A stretch of DNA of 11,322 bases from Bacillota bacterium (GCA_023415525.1 JAEZKI010000182.1:1-11322); one strand, 5' to 3'. Positions 1 through 7,213 are shown, counted from the stretch's first letter. A program made the numbers and translations. The notes: generated by a model not told the origin, from the letters alone.

Positions 1-839
1 ATATAGAACGTGTCATCAAAGAACAAGTGGCAAAAATGGAAGGCAATATGGAAAAACTCTTCTTTAATAATGCCTTAGAAGATATATGGGTTATTATTAG
101 ACGTATGAATAAATATATTGATGAAACGATGCCTTGGGTACTTGCGAAAGAGGAAGCTAATCAAACAAAGCTGGCAGGTGTGCTTTATACGCTAGCTGAA
201 GCCATCCGCATCATTAGTATTATGATTGAGCCTTTTATGCCCCAAACTCCAGAAAAGATTTGGGCACAATTTGGTATCACGAGAGGAGAGCTTACTGCCT
301 GGGATTCTATCCATACTTTTGGACAATTACCAAAGACAGTAGCAGCTAAAAAAGGTGAGAATATGTTCCCTCGTATTGATAAAGAAAAAGAATTGGCTAT
401 CCTAGAAGCAGAAGTGCCTACGACAGAGAAGGAGGAAGCCTCTGAAGCAGTTGCTAAAGAAGCCAAAAAAGCAGAAGCTAAGAAGGAAGAAGTGAAAGAA
501 GTTCAAGAGGTAGCAGAGATCACTATTGATGATTTTGCCAAGGTACAACTAAAAATTGGTGAAATTATTGCTTGTGAAAAGGTACCAAAAGCAGATAAAC
601 TTCTTGTATCTCAGATTAAAATTGGTGACGAAGTAAGACAGATTGTATCAGGTATTGCAGCTTATTATTCACCTGAGGAATTTGTAGGTAAGAAAGTAGT
701 GGTAGTCACTAACCTTAAACCTGTAAAACTTCGTGGCATTCTTTCACAAGGTATGGTGCTTTGTGCATCGGATGATAAGGGTAACTTAGTTGCAGTAGGC
801 CCACTTGGAGAGATGGTAAGTGGGGCAGAAGTAAGATAA
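1..839 (+). CDS. metG: Methionyl-tRNA synthetase, C-terminal part (5' end outside window)
   Basis: This enzyme charges tRNA-Met with methionine in the cytoplasm. The reading frame is open to the left edge (codons from base 3 read IERVIKEQ), so the GTG at 27 is internal and the catalytic Rossmann domain lies outside the window. About 279 residues remain of a protein that usually has about 630-680. They begin with the helical anticodon-binding domain, with the family-typical stretches YIDETMPWVLAKE and IEPFMPQTPEKIW (bases about 110-270), then a FPRIDKEKE segment. A very charged Glu/Lys/Ala linker follows (about 375-515). The end is an Arc1p/EMAP-like OB-fold tRNA-binding domain (about 519-839) with KVPKADKLL and the KLRGILSQGM signature. 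The gene stops 31 bp before a strong hairpin, so it does not appear co-transcribed with a downstream gene such as tatD, its partner in many Firmicutes. Identification is very secure. Confidence 0.97.
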   Translation, partial: IERVIKEQVAKMEGNMEKLFFNNALEDIWVIIRRMNKYIDETMPWVLAKEEANQTKLAGVLYTLAEAIRIISIMIEPFMPQTPEKIWAQFGITRGELTAWDSIHTFGQLPKTVAAKKGENMFPRIDKEKELAILEAEVPTTEKEEASEAVAKEAKKAEAKKEEVKEVQEVAEITIDDFAKVQLKIGEIIACEKVPKADKLLVSQIKIGDEVRQIVSGIAAYYSPEEFVGKKVVVVTNLKPVKLRGILSQGMVLCASDDKGNLVAVGPLGEMVSGAEVR

Positions 840-870
840 TTCCTTTTAGAAAGTTAAGAGCATCACCTAA

Positions 871-914
871 AAACACGCCTACTCCTTGCTAAAGAGCAAG
901 GGGTAGGCGTGTTT
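871..914. terminator. Bidirectional hairpin terminator between convergent metG and ATPase genes
   Basis: A 20-bp stem (871-890 pairing with 895-914) encloses a 4-nt loop. The only imperfection is one position that is a G-U wobble in the plus-strand RNA and an A-C mismatch in the minus-strand RNA. The right arm directly abuts the stop codon of the minus-strand gene. On the minus strand the stem is followed by a run of five T; on the plus strand the tail is weaker (TTTCTAGATTTGATT). The position between two gene ends fits a shared terminator. Confidence 0.88.
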
Positions 915-2003
915 CTAGATTTGATTAAAAATATTTTTCATTAGATCTAAATAGATGGCATCTATTTTAGAAAAATCCATAGACTGAATATAAAATTGTT
1001 CCAACTCATCATGTAAAGCTTTTGCTTTAGCCAATTCATTGGTACCAAGGGCTACTGCTTCTTGATAGCGCTCAGTAATATCAGCAAGCTGAGAGGCATA
1101 TTCTTCGTCGGTACCCTCATCAATGGCTCCTTTATACATATCCACCACATAATCAGTGAGACGAGAAGGGAAATACTCGTGAGGGGCTGTACTATCAAAG
1201 AGACATACATCCAGTTCAGGAAGTAAAACCATATCTAAACTGTCAGGGTCAAAGCCACAGTGATAAACTTCAGCATCCAGTCCAGCATCTTGAGCAGCAT
1301 AGACCAACTTTTTAAGTAGGGTAGACTTACCAGAACCAGGGCGTCCTTTGATGAAATATCTTGTAGCCAAAGGAGCTGTAATGTTTTCAACAAAATCTAC
1401 AGGGCCTAGTGGGGTGGAGCCACCAAAGAAACGGTGCATGATGTGACTCTTCTTCTGGAGCTTGGTATCACCCACAATTTCTTGGATGACCTTTTGAGTA
1501 AGGAGGTTAGCTTTTGGAAAATGCATGTGTTTGATGTAAATAGCTTCCCATTCATCATGAATAAGAAGAGCTTTTTTAAAATAATCATAGGCAGAGTTAT
1601 AACACGTTTTGATTTGTTTATTGATCTCTAAAATTTTATCTTTGTGGGGAGTAAGGGCCTTACTATTCCAAGCAACACCTAAATTGATATATTCTTCAAT
1701 GGCACCAGGAGCGGTAGGCTCAATAACATGAGGAGCTGTCCCATCTACAATACCTATGCCTAAGCTACGGATGATGACACCGTCTAGGGAATTGTTATCA
1801 GAGGAGCAATGTAAATATTCAATAGCATACCCTTTGTTTTGGAGTTGTAGGCCTATTTTTTTCATAAGCGAGGATTTGCCTGTGCCAGGCCCCCCTTTTA
1901 AAATGAAAAGTTTATTGAGCGTATTAATATTTGTTTCAAAGAGGTTTATAAAGCCTTTGGCAGTATTAGCTGTTGCAAAATAGTTTTTTACTTTTCCAGT
2001 CAT
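915..2003 (-). CDS. Uncharacterised ATPase with two tandem P-loop modules (PRK06851-like)
   Basis: A 362-residue soluble protein with no signal peptide or membrane segment. It is an internal duplication with a period of about 182 residues. Module 1 has a Walker A motif GGPGTGKSS (37-45), then YLHCSSDNNSLDG (63-75) and IVDGTAPH (85-92), and near its end HDEWEAIYIKHM (149-160). Module 2 repeats these as GRPGSGKST (220-228), YHCGFDPDSLD (247-257), LFDSTAPH (268-275) and HDELEQFYIQSM (331-342). The acidic D before G/STAPH probably serves as the Walker B position; this is inferred. Both P-loops look intact, so both halves may bind nucleotide. The family is known as a conserved hypothetical ATPase in Firmicutes; its role is not known to me. 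The ATG start has an AAGGAG site 7 nt upstream (2011-2016). It lies 106 bp downstream of the ABC operon on the same strand and could be partly read through from it, though it has its own leader with a palindrome. Confidence 0.85.
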   Translation of the reverse strand: MTGKVKNYFATANTAKGFINLFETNINTLNKLFILKGGPGTGKSSLMKKIGLQLQNKGYAIEYLHCSSDNNSLDGVIIRSLGIGIVDGTAPHVIEPTAPGAIEEYINLGVAWNSKALTPHKDKILEINKQIKTCYNSAYDYFKKALLIHDEWEAIYIKHMHFPKANLLTQKVIQEIVGDTKLQKKSHIMHRFFGGSTPLGPVDFVENITAPLATRYFIKGRPGSGKSTLLKKLVYAAQDAGLDAEVYHCGFDPDSLDMVLLPELDVCLFDSTAPHEYFPSRLTDYVVDMYKGAIDEGTDEEYASQLADITERYQEAVALGTNELAKAKALHDELEQFYIQSMDFSKIDAIYLDLMKNIFNQI

Positions 2004-2034
2004 TAGGATACTCCTTTATATAGTAACTTTATAG

Positions 2035-2048
2035 TTATCATATGATAA
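2035..2048. promoter_or_regulatory. Perfect 14-bp palindrome upstream of the duplicated-ATPase gene
   Basis: TTATCATATGATAA is its own reverse complement and lies 32 bp upstream of the ATG at 2003, where the start of the transcript would be expected. This could be a dimeric repressor site. I see no well-formed -35/-10 pair around it, so the operator reading is an inference and AT-rich chance palindromes remain possible. Confidence 0.35.
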
Positions 2049-2109
2049 GACAAGAATTAAATGTGAAAGTTTGACTGTAAATTATTGTAAAAAGGCGTGC
2101 TAGACTTTT

Positions 2110-2685
2110 TTATAACTCAATGAGATGAGCTCCTAATAAATCAATATCCTCTTTATCGTGGGTGACCACTAAGACGGTCTTATGAGAGGTGTATTTTTTG
2201 ATATAGTCAATAACTTGATACTTAGTGGTTTGGTCTAAGCCTTTAAAGGGCTCATCCAAGATGAAAAGAGATGAAGGAATAATAAGGGCACGAACCAGGG
2301 CTACTCGGCGTTTCATACCGCCACTGAGTTCATTGACTGGTTTACAAGTATCCTCTTTATTAAGGCCTACCTCTAAGAGGTGATGGGAGATGTCCTTTTT
2401 GGAAATACTTTTAGGACAGACAAGGGCTACATTTTTGATACTACTCAGATTCTCACAAAGACGGTCTTCTTGAAAGACCACCCCTATAGGCTGATTGTCT
2501 AACCCTGAAAGGGTACCTTGATCTGGTTTTGTAAGCCCTAAAAGAAGATTCACAAGAGTCGTCTTACCACAGCCAGAAGGACCCATAAGACAGGTGGTTT
2601 TACCAGAGGGGATAGAAAGGGAGAGTTGGTTAAAGACCTGTTTTTCATTATAAGATTTATGTATATTTTTTAGGGTAATAGTCAT
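2110..2685 (-). CDS. ABC transporter ATP-binding protein, NitT/TauT (SsuB/TauB-like) family
   Basis: The cytoplasmic ATPase that powers the importer encoded just upstream. All nucleotide-binding motifs are present: Walker A GPSGCGKTT (35-43), Q-loop glutamine in VVFQED (Q72), signature LSGGMKRR (120-127), Walker B LFILDEP with catalytic E145, D-loop GLD (149-151) and switch H176 in VVTHD. At 191 residues it is shorter than typical SsuB/TauB proteins (about 240-260) and ends soon after the H-loop, so it lacks the usual C-terminal tail. The gene does not look truncated: a clean stop follows and every motif is intact. Its ATG overlaps the permease stop in an ATGA (2682-2685), which suggests translational coupling, and GAAAGGA lies 10 nt upstream. 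No convincing terminator is visible directly after it. ATPase identity is certain; substrate class comes only from its partners. Confidence 0.95.
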   Translation of the reverse strand: MTITLKNIHKSYNEKQVFNQLSLSIPSGKTTCLMGPSGCGKTTLVNLLLGLTKPDQGTLSGLDNQPIGVVFQEDRLCENLSSIKNVALVCPKSISKKDISHHLLEVGLNKEDTCKPVNELSGGMKRRVALVRALIIPSSLFILDEPFKGLDQTTKYQVIDYIKKYTSHKTVLVVTHDKEDIDLLGAHLIEL

Positions 2686-3449
2686 GTTGACACAATCCTT
2701 TCCGAAAGCTTTCTAAGTAAATAGAGAAGGATTTTTTCAAAAAGTATACTTATTAAGATAATGACCAATGTCCAAGAAAAGAGTTCCGCTGAACTTAAAT
2801 AGATTTTGGCCTCATAGAGACGTTCACCAATGGAACCAGAAGGTAACCCAATGACTTCAGCAGCAATACCTGACTTCCAACAAAGTCCTAAACCTACTGT
2901 GCAGCCTGATACGAAGAAAGGCATTATTTGAGGTAAGTAGATATAGAGGATTTGGCGCCAAAGAGATATGTGAAAGACCTGTGCCATCTCTAATAGCTGC
3001 TTATCAGTATTTAAAATACCTTGTAGGGTGTTATTATAAATGACTGGAAGAACCATTAGAAAAGAAATGAAAAGAGAAAGATTACGAGAAGGAATCCACA
3101 TTAAGGCCAAAATAATAAAGGAAACAATAGGTGTGGCACTGATGACTGCAGTTAAAGGATAAAGAAAGAATTTTATAAAGGTAAAACGACTCGATAACAG
3201 TGCTAATACAACTCCTACAAGAATAGCTAAAAAAAAGCCGCTTACAATACCCATAAAACTAAAGAAAATAGTAGACCAAAACGCTGTTTCTTGAATAAGT
3301 AGAAACAACGTTTGGAGTACTACAAGTGGAGAAACAAGTAAAAAGTCTTTAGCGATAAGCTTACTTGCAAGATGCCAAATAAAGAGCCAAATAAAGCCAG
3401 ATAATAAAATATAGCCTCTTTTCTTATTTGGAGTAATAGAAGGTAGCAT
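2682..3449 (-). CDS. ABC transporter permease, NitT/TauT (SsuC-like) family
   Basis: Membrane-spanning subunit of the importer, 255 residues when started at the ATG at 3449. About six hydrophobic segments are evident, among them YILLSGFIWLFIWHLA near the N-terminus, GIVSGFFLAILVGVVLALL, and FSWTLVIILISILFEKILLYLL at the end. A cytoplasmic coupling (EAA-like) loop, MAQVFHISLWRQILYIYLPQI, lies at about 155-175. The fold and loop match binding-protein-dependent inner-membrane components of the SsuC/TauC/ThiX group. The frame stays open upstream to a GTG at 3509, but that codon has no nearby Shine-Dalgarno site. The ATG at 3449 has GGGAGG 11 nt upstream and leaves a 26-bp overlap with the lipoprotein gene, so it is preferred. 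Downstream it overlaps the ATPase gene by 4 bp. The order binding protein, permease, ATPase with overlaps indicates one operon. Confidence 0.92.
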   Translation of the reverse strand: MLPSITPNKKRGYILLSGFIWLFIWHLASKLIAKDFLLVSPLVVLQTLFLLIQETAFWSTIFFSFMGIVSGFFLAILVGVVLALLSSRFTFIKFFLYPLTAVISATPIVSFIILALMWIPSRNLSLFISFLMVLPVIYNNTLQGILNTDKQLLEMAQVFHISLWRQILYIYLPQIMPFFVSGCTVGLGLCWKSGIAAEVIGLPSGSIGERLYEAKIYLSSAELFSWTLVIILISILFEKILLYLLRKLSERIVST

Positions 3450-4497
3450 CAGGCAATTTTCCTCCCACAGCTTTAGGGTTTTGCTCAAAGAGAGCTTGTA
3501 AGTAACCACTTATTTTATTTTGCATTTCCTCACCTTCTATAAAGGTAATATTGCAAAATGGCAGTGCTTTTTTGGCAATAGGCTCTGGGACAATGTCATA
3601 TTTACCAATAAGACTAGCGGCAGCATCCATAGATTGAGTTACATATTCTGTAGAAGCCTTGTATTCTTCTAAGAAAGCCTTAAAGGCATCGGGGTTCTCT
3701 TCTATAAAAGCATTACGTGCAATCACAGTTCCCGTTACTAAGGCACTATCATCCGTAGCCACTTTAGCCCATTCTTCCGTCATGTCTAAAGCAATACGTA
3801 GGTTAGAATTTTTGCTTTGGGCAGTGGTTACAAAAGGTTGTGGAAGCATGGCAATGGCATCATTCCCTTCGGCGAGAAGAGCAGCTACTTCAGTTGCCTC
3901 AGATTTAAATTCAATGGTCACATCCTTTGTAGGGTCCAGACCATTTTTAGTAAGTATGTAATTAAGGGCATACTCAGGCGTTGTTCCTTTACCTGTAGTA
4001 TAAATTGTTTTTCCTTTTAAGTCGGCAACGGTATTAATTTGAGTGCCGTTTTCAACAACATAGAGGACACCTAAGGTGTTAATAGCAGCTACCTTAATAG
4101 AACCTTGCGTTTTATTATAAAGTACTGAGGCCAAGTTACAAGGAACAGCTGCCACATCTATTTCATTACTTGCTAATTGGGTAACAATTTCATCAGCAGT
4201 GGCATACATAGTCACATCATAATGATTAGTAGTGGTACCAGCTTCAGAATCGGACATAAGTTTAACAAGCCCCATTGTAGTAGGTCCCTTTAAAGAAGCC
4301 ATACGAAAGTTGACTGGGGTACTAGTAGGAGTGGTTTCCTCGCTAGGTGTATTGGGTGTAGGGGTAGCAGTAGCAGTGGGATTTGCACTGGAGATAGGCG
4401 ACTCGGGTGAGGGAGCTTGCTTAGAAGCAGGTGAACAAGCCACTAAGAGAGAAAGACACATAGCACCGGTTAAAATAAGATTTAAATATTTTTTCAT
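3424..4497 (-). CDS. ABC transporter substrate-binding lipoprotein, NMT1/THI5-like (COG0715 type)
   Basis: The extracellular, membrane-anchored receptor of the importer, 357 residues. It begins with a lipoprotein signal peptide (MKKYLNLILTGAM...) and a lipobox LVAC with the lipidated Cys at 21. A Pro/Ser/Thr-rich spacer follows (about 22-62; TATATPTPNTPSEETTPTST) that would hold the binding domain away from the membrane. The globular part starts near FRMASLKGPTTMGLVKL (64-80) and shows family-typical stretches: NEIDVAAVPCNLASVLYN (111-128), VADLKGKTIYTTGKGTTPEYALNYIL (157-182) and AIAMLPQPFVTT (214-225). This is the pattern of periplasmic-binding-fold proteins for taurine, sulfonates, nitrate or thiamine pyrimidine precursors. 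I cannot tell which, and I see no TPP riboswitch upstream. The ATG has AAAGGA 11 nt upstream. It is the first gene of a three-gene minus-strand operon. Confidence 0.93.
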   Translation of the reverse strand: MKKYLNLILTGAMCLSLLVACSPASKQAPSPESPISSANPTATATPTPNTPSEETTPTSTPVNFRMASLKGPTTMGLVKLMSDSEAGTTTNHYDVTMYATADEIVTQLASNEIDVAAVPCNLASVLYNKTQGSIKVAAINTLGVLYVVENGTQINTVADLKGKTIYTTGKGTTPEYALNYILTKNGLDPTKDVTIEFKSEATEVAALLAEGNDAIAMLPQPFVTTAQSKNSNLRIALDMTEEWAKVATDDSALVTGTVIARNAFIEENPDAFKAFLEEYKASTEYVTQSMDAAASLIGKYDIVPEPIAKKALPFCNITFIEGEEMQNKISGYLQALFEQNPKAVGGKLPDATFYYSK

Positions 4498-4529
4498 TTA
4501 TGACACCGTCCTTTAAGTTGAAAAATAAA

Positions 4530-4535
4530 ATTATA
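4530..4535 (-). promoter_or_regulatory. Candidate -10 box for the ABC transporter operon
   Basis: On the minus strand the sequence reads a perfect TATAAT. A transcript starting about 7 nt downstream would give a leader of roughly 26 nt containing the AAAGGA ribosome site (4509-4514), which is a good fit. No clear -35 hexamer sits 16-18 bp upstream, so this is a partial match only. Confidence 0.4.
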
Positions 4536-4665
4536 CTCTCTTATATTAGCAGTATTATTGAATTTCAGCAAATATTTTGATTAAAAGCTCTGTACATAAT
4601 AAAGAAAGAAGAGTATATTTTTTGTAGAAATTTCCTATAATTTATAAATAGGAATAGAGAGTATA
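4532..4665. repeat. Inverted pair of a 10-bp element in the divergent intergenic region
   Basis: TATACTCTCT at 4532-4541 is the exact reverse complement of AGAGAGTATA at 4656-4665. A further core copy, GAGTATA, lies at 4611-4617. One copy overlaps the candidate -10 of the minus-strand operon and another lies just before the ribosome site of the plus-strand gene. The two genes could therefore share a control protein, but in AT-rich sequence such short matches can be accidental. Confidence 0.3.
4622..4650 (+). promoter_or_regulatory. Candidate promoter for the PMT-family gene
   Basis: TTGTAG (4622-4627) and TAAATA (4645-4650) are separated by 17 bp, which would start a transcript near 4657 with a leader of about 27 nt. 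An alternative -10, TATAAT at 4636-4641, matches consensus better but has no recognisable -35. Only one of the two is likely to be real. Confidence 0.35.
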
Positions 4666-4683
4666 TACGAAGGAGACTAGGTA

Positions 4684-6369
4684 ATGAGAAAAAGTAGTGG
4701 GAGCGGCTATAGCATCAATAGACGAGATGTAGGGTGGATGGTACTAATCGTCTTTATTTATGGACTACTATCCTTTATAGGGTTAGGTAGTTTAAAGAAT
4801 CCTCAGACCTTTTGGGAGAAACCAGATTTTGAGGAGGACTATAGCGTAGTTGAACTAGATAAGCTTCAAAATGTAAGCAAGTTAAGGAGTTTTACGGGGC
4901 CTCGTTTTGGTGAATATAAGCTTTATGGTTCAGAAGATGGACTGCGTTTCATCTATATGGGTACCTTAAAGCAAGAGAAGGTGTTTGCCTGGTCAGATAT
5001 GTCAATAGATAATAGCTTTAAGTATCTAGGGATTGAAGCCACAGAGGAGCTAGGCTCTATTGGAGAGATTGCGTTATATGATTCACAAGGAGAACGGATA
5101 GGACTAAAAGCTCAGACAGAGGATGCTAAGTTTTTAGTGGATGAAGCTCAGATGGTGCCTCAGAAGATTAGTTTTCTAAATAGTACTTATTTTGATGAAG
5201 TCTATCATGCTAGGACGGCTTATGAGTATATTCACCATATGACTATTTATGAATGGACCCATCCTCCCCTTGGCAAACTGATTATGAGTTTACCTATCCA
5301 TCTATGGGGGATGAATACCTTTAGCTATCGATTAATGGGAAACTTAGCAGGAATTTTGATGTTACCTGCGCTTTATATTTTAGCAAAGAAATTATTCGGA
5401 CATACGCGCTATGGCCTAGTTGCAGCTTTGTTATTAGCAGCAGATGGGATGCATTTTGTACAGACACGTATTGCTACAGTGGATAGCTTTTTAGTGCTTT
5501 TCATTATGCTAAGTTATCTCTTTATGTTTTGCTATATTCGGTGTGAGGACAGAACACCTTTAAGTAGTAAGTTAGTGTATCTCGCCTTATCAGGACTTTT
5601 TCTAGGGGCAGCCATTGCCACTAAATGGAATGGGGCCTATGGTGCTATTGGACTAGCCATCATCTTTTTTGCAGACTTTATTAGGCACAGCAGGGATAAG
5701 TACCATCGTTATATATGGGAGGGACAAATTTTTATCATTCTTTTAAGCTGTGTGGTCTTTTTTATTCTGCTACCAGTAGGTGTTTACTTAGGGAGTTACC
5801 TCCCCTTCTTTTATTCAGAAGGAGGGAAAACCTTCAAAGATTTTATAGACCTACAAGTACAGATGTACCATTATCATGCAGACCTTGAAGCAACTCATCC
5901 CTTTACTTCTCCTTGGTATTTGTGGCCTTTTAATATTAAACCTATTTGGTATTATAAGGGAGAGGCACGTGAGGGAAATATAGTGACTATAGCCCTTATG
6001 GGCAATCCTCTTATTTGGTGGAGTGGGATCATAGGTTTTCTTTATACCCTAAAGAAATGGATAAGTGAGAGAAAAAAAGAAGATTTATTTATTATTATAG
6101 CTATTTTAGCACTATATCTTCCTTATATTTTAATATCTCGTATTATGTTTTTATATCACTATTTTCCTATCGTTCCCTTTATGATTTTAGCCCTTACTAA
6201 TTTACTAAGAGACATAGTGAAGCGTATGGATGATAGTGCTCTACTGAAAGGGTATACAGCAGCAATGGTGATTACTTTTATTTTCTTTTATCCTATTTAC
6301 AGTGGAACAGAAATTCCCTATTGGTATGGGGTTATGACAAGGTGGCTTCCAGCTTGGCAATACTATTAG
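4684..6369 (+). CDS. Polyprenol-phosphate-mannose protein mannosyltransferase (GT39/PMT family) with discoidin-like insert
   Basis: A 561-residue polytopic membrane enzyme of the PMT family. Members transfer mannose from a polyprenyl-phosphate carrier to Ser/Thr of exported proteins on the outer face of the membrane. Diagnostic motifs are the catalytic acidic pair in YFDEVYHARTAYEY (D171, E172), YEWTHPPLGKLIMS (189-202), GMHFVQTRIATVDSF (255-269), HPFTSPWYLWPFNIKPIWYY (405-424) and MFLYHYFPIVPFM (488-500), the last two typical of the C-terminal PMT membrane domain. About ten hydrophobic segments are seen. The first transmembrane segment (about 17-35) is followed by an unusually long outer loop of about 135 residues before the DE motif. 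This loop contains a beta-rich, discoidin-like stretch (YKLYGSEDGLRFIYMG at 78-93; FKYLGIEATEELGSIGEIALYD at 112-133). AAGGAG lies 8 nt before the ATG. It seems to be transcribed alone, with a terminator following. Family assignment is firm; sugar donor and protein targets are inferred. Confidence 0.93.
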   Translation: MRKSSGSGYSINRRDVGWMVLIVFIYGLLSFIGLGSLKNPQTFWEKPDFEEDYSVVELDKLQNVSKLRSFTGPRFGEYKLYGSEDGLRFIYMGTLKQEKVFAWSDMSIDNSFKYLGIEATEELGSIGEIALYDSQGERIGLKAQTEDAKFLVDEAQMVPQKISFLNSTYFDEVYHARTAYEYIHHMTIYEWTHPPLGKLIMSLPIHLWGMNTFSYRLMGNLAGILMLPALYILAKKLFGHTRYGLVAALLLAADGMHFVQTRIATVDSFLVLFIMLSYLFMFCYIRCEDRTPLSSKLVYLALSGLFLGAAIATKWNGAYGAIGLAIIFFADFIRHSRDKYHRYIWEGQIFIILLSCVVFFILLPVGVYLGSYLPFFYSEGGKTFKDFIDLQVQMYHYHADLEATHPFTSPWYLWPFNIKPIWYYKGEAREGNIVTIALMGNPLIWWSGIIGFLYTLKKWISERKKEDLFIIIAILALYLPYILISRIMFLYHYFPIVPFMILALTNLLRDIVKRMDDSALLKGYTAAMVITFIFFYPIYSGTEIPYWYGVMTRWLPAWQYY

Positions 6370-6404
6370 TTTTTCTCATTCATTCTGTCACTTTGTTCCA
6401 ATAA

Positions 6405-6433
6405 GGCTAATAAACTATTATTAGTCTATTTTT
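6405..6433 (+). terminator. Rho-independent terminator after the PMT-family gene
   Basis: GGCTAATA (6405-6412) pairs with TATTAGTC (6419-6426) around a 6-nt loop, with one G-U pair, and is followed by TATTTTTAGG. The stem is AT-rich and modest, but its position 36 bp after the stop codon and the T-run support termination. Confidence 0.55.
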
Positions 6434-6506
6434 AGGTGCTCAAAATCTAGACAAAAGGTAAGGGGTGCTTTATGATTACAACATACAACATAAAAGAGGT
6501 GACAGT

Positions 6507-7103
6507 ATGAAAAAAAATAAACCGGTCATTCTTATTGACCAAGATGATGTATTGGCAGAATATATAGCAGGTGTAACAACTGCATTTAATAAAAAATATG
6601 GTACGCAATTTCAACCCAGTGAATGTCGTAACTGGAATCTTGAGGTTTTATTTGGTAATGAGATTGAAACGGTTATGCATGAACCCGAACTTTTTAGAAA
6701 CCTAGAGGCAACACCTTATGCCCTGGAAGTTTTTGAAAGACTTTATTTCAGTAATTTATTTGAACTATACATTGTGACAGCAGCTAATCCCCGGGCCGTA
6801 GAGGCTAAACATGAATGGATTAAGGAGCACCTTCCCTTCTTTCCTCTCAATCGGGTCATTATATGTAGTTGTAAGCACATGGTTAAAGGAGATTATCTAC
6901 TGGATGATGGCATGCATAATATAGAAGATTTTTGCAAATCAGGAGGAACGCCTATTGTTTTTGAGAGACCCCATAATGCCATGCTGGAACATCCTTTTCA
7001 AAAGGTAAAGGGTTGGTTAGAATTTGAAAAGTTTATTTTGGAGACGTGTTATCCTGATAAAGTGACCCAATACTTCACAATGCAAAATAAAGAAGTGGTC
7101 TAA
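6507..7103 (+). CDS. HAD-superfamily 5'(3')-deoxyribonucleotidase-like phosphatase (NT5C family)
   Basis: A 198-residue cytoplasmic phosphatase, likely to dephosphorylate (deoxy)nucleoside monophosphates. HAD motif I is ILIDQDDVL, with nucleophile D11 and acid/base D13. Motif II is the Thr of IVTAANP (T91). Motif III is a Lys in CKHMVKGDYL (K123 or K127). Motif IV is the paired aspartates of YLLDDGMHN (D133, D134), followed by PIVFERPHN. This order and the overall length match the NT5C-type family. The frame is open upstream to a GTG at 6465. The ATG at 6507 is preferred because it has GAGGTG 5 nt upstream and leads straight into the conserved first strand (KPVILID), whereas the GTG would add 14 non-family residues overlapping the leader. 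It is separated from the PMT gene by a terminator and 137 bp. The specific nucleotide substrate cannot be read from the sequence, and a phosphatase for another small substrate remains possible. Confidence 0.87.
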   Translation: MKKNKPVILIDQDDVLAEYIAGVTTAFNKKYGTQFQPSECRNWNLEVLFGNEIETVMHEPELFRNLEATPYALEVFERLYFSNLFELYIVTAANPRAVEAKHEWIKEHLPFFPLNRVIICSCKHMVKGDYLLDDGMHNIEDFCKSGGTPIVFERPHNAMLEHPFQKVKGWLEFEKFILETCYPDKVTQYFTMQNKEVV

Positions 7104-7136
7104 TTATTATTTTTTAATTACATTATCATTAAAGGA

Positions 7137-7165
7137 ATGAAATTTGTAAGAATTAGGCCTATAAT
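7137..7165 (+). promoter_or_regulatory. Candidate sigma-A promoter for the stalk-domain protein gene
   Basis: A perfect -10 TATAAT (7160-7165) sits 17 bp after ATGAAA (7137-7142), a 4-of-6 match to the -35 consensus. The predicted start near 7172 gives a leader of about 42 nt before the GTG start. Confidence 0.5.
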
Positions 7166-7213
7166 AAAGAAAAACAAGTCTTACAGAGATAAATAATTAA
7201 GGGAGATGGTAAT

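Noticed and set aside
2089..2110. AAAAAG...CTTTTT inverted repeat at the end of the ABC ATPase gene as a terminator
   Set aside because: The stem is only six pairs, almost all A-T, with a 10-nt loop, and overlaps the stop codon; it is too weak to call without transcript data.
3450..3509. Longer permease reading frame starting at the GTG at 3509
   Set aside because: The GTG has no close ribosome binding site and would lengthen the overlap with the lipoprotein gene to 86 bp; the ATG at 3449 has GGGAGG upstream.
4232..4516. Plus-strand open frame opposite the lipoprotein signal and linker
   Set aside because: It is an antisense shadow of the Pro/Thr-rich linker, and its Val/Gly-rich product follows from that codon composition.
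4498..4683. TPP riboswitch or other known riboswitch upstream of the NMT1-type importer
   Set aside because: The short leader lacks the conserved CTGAGA-type core and any long paired structure; a leader of about 26 nt is predicted.
6465..6506. N-terminal extension of the deoxyribonucleotidase from the GTG at 6465
   Set aside because: The added 14 residues do not match the family, and the ATG at 6507 has its own GAGGTG site.
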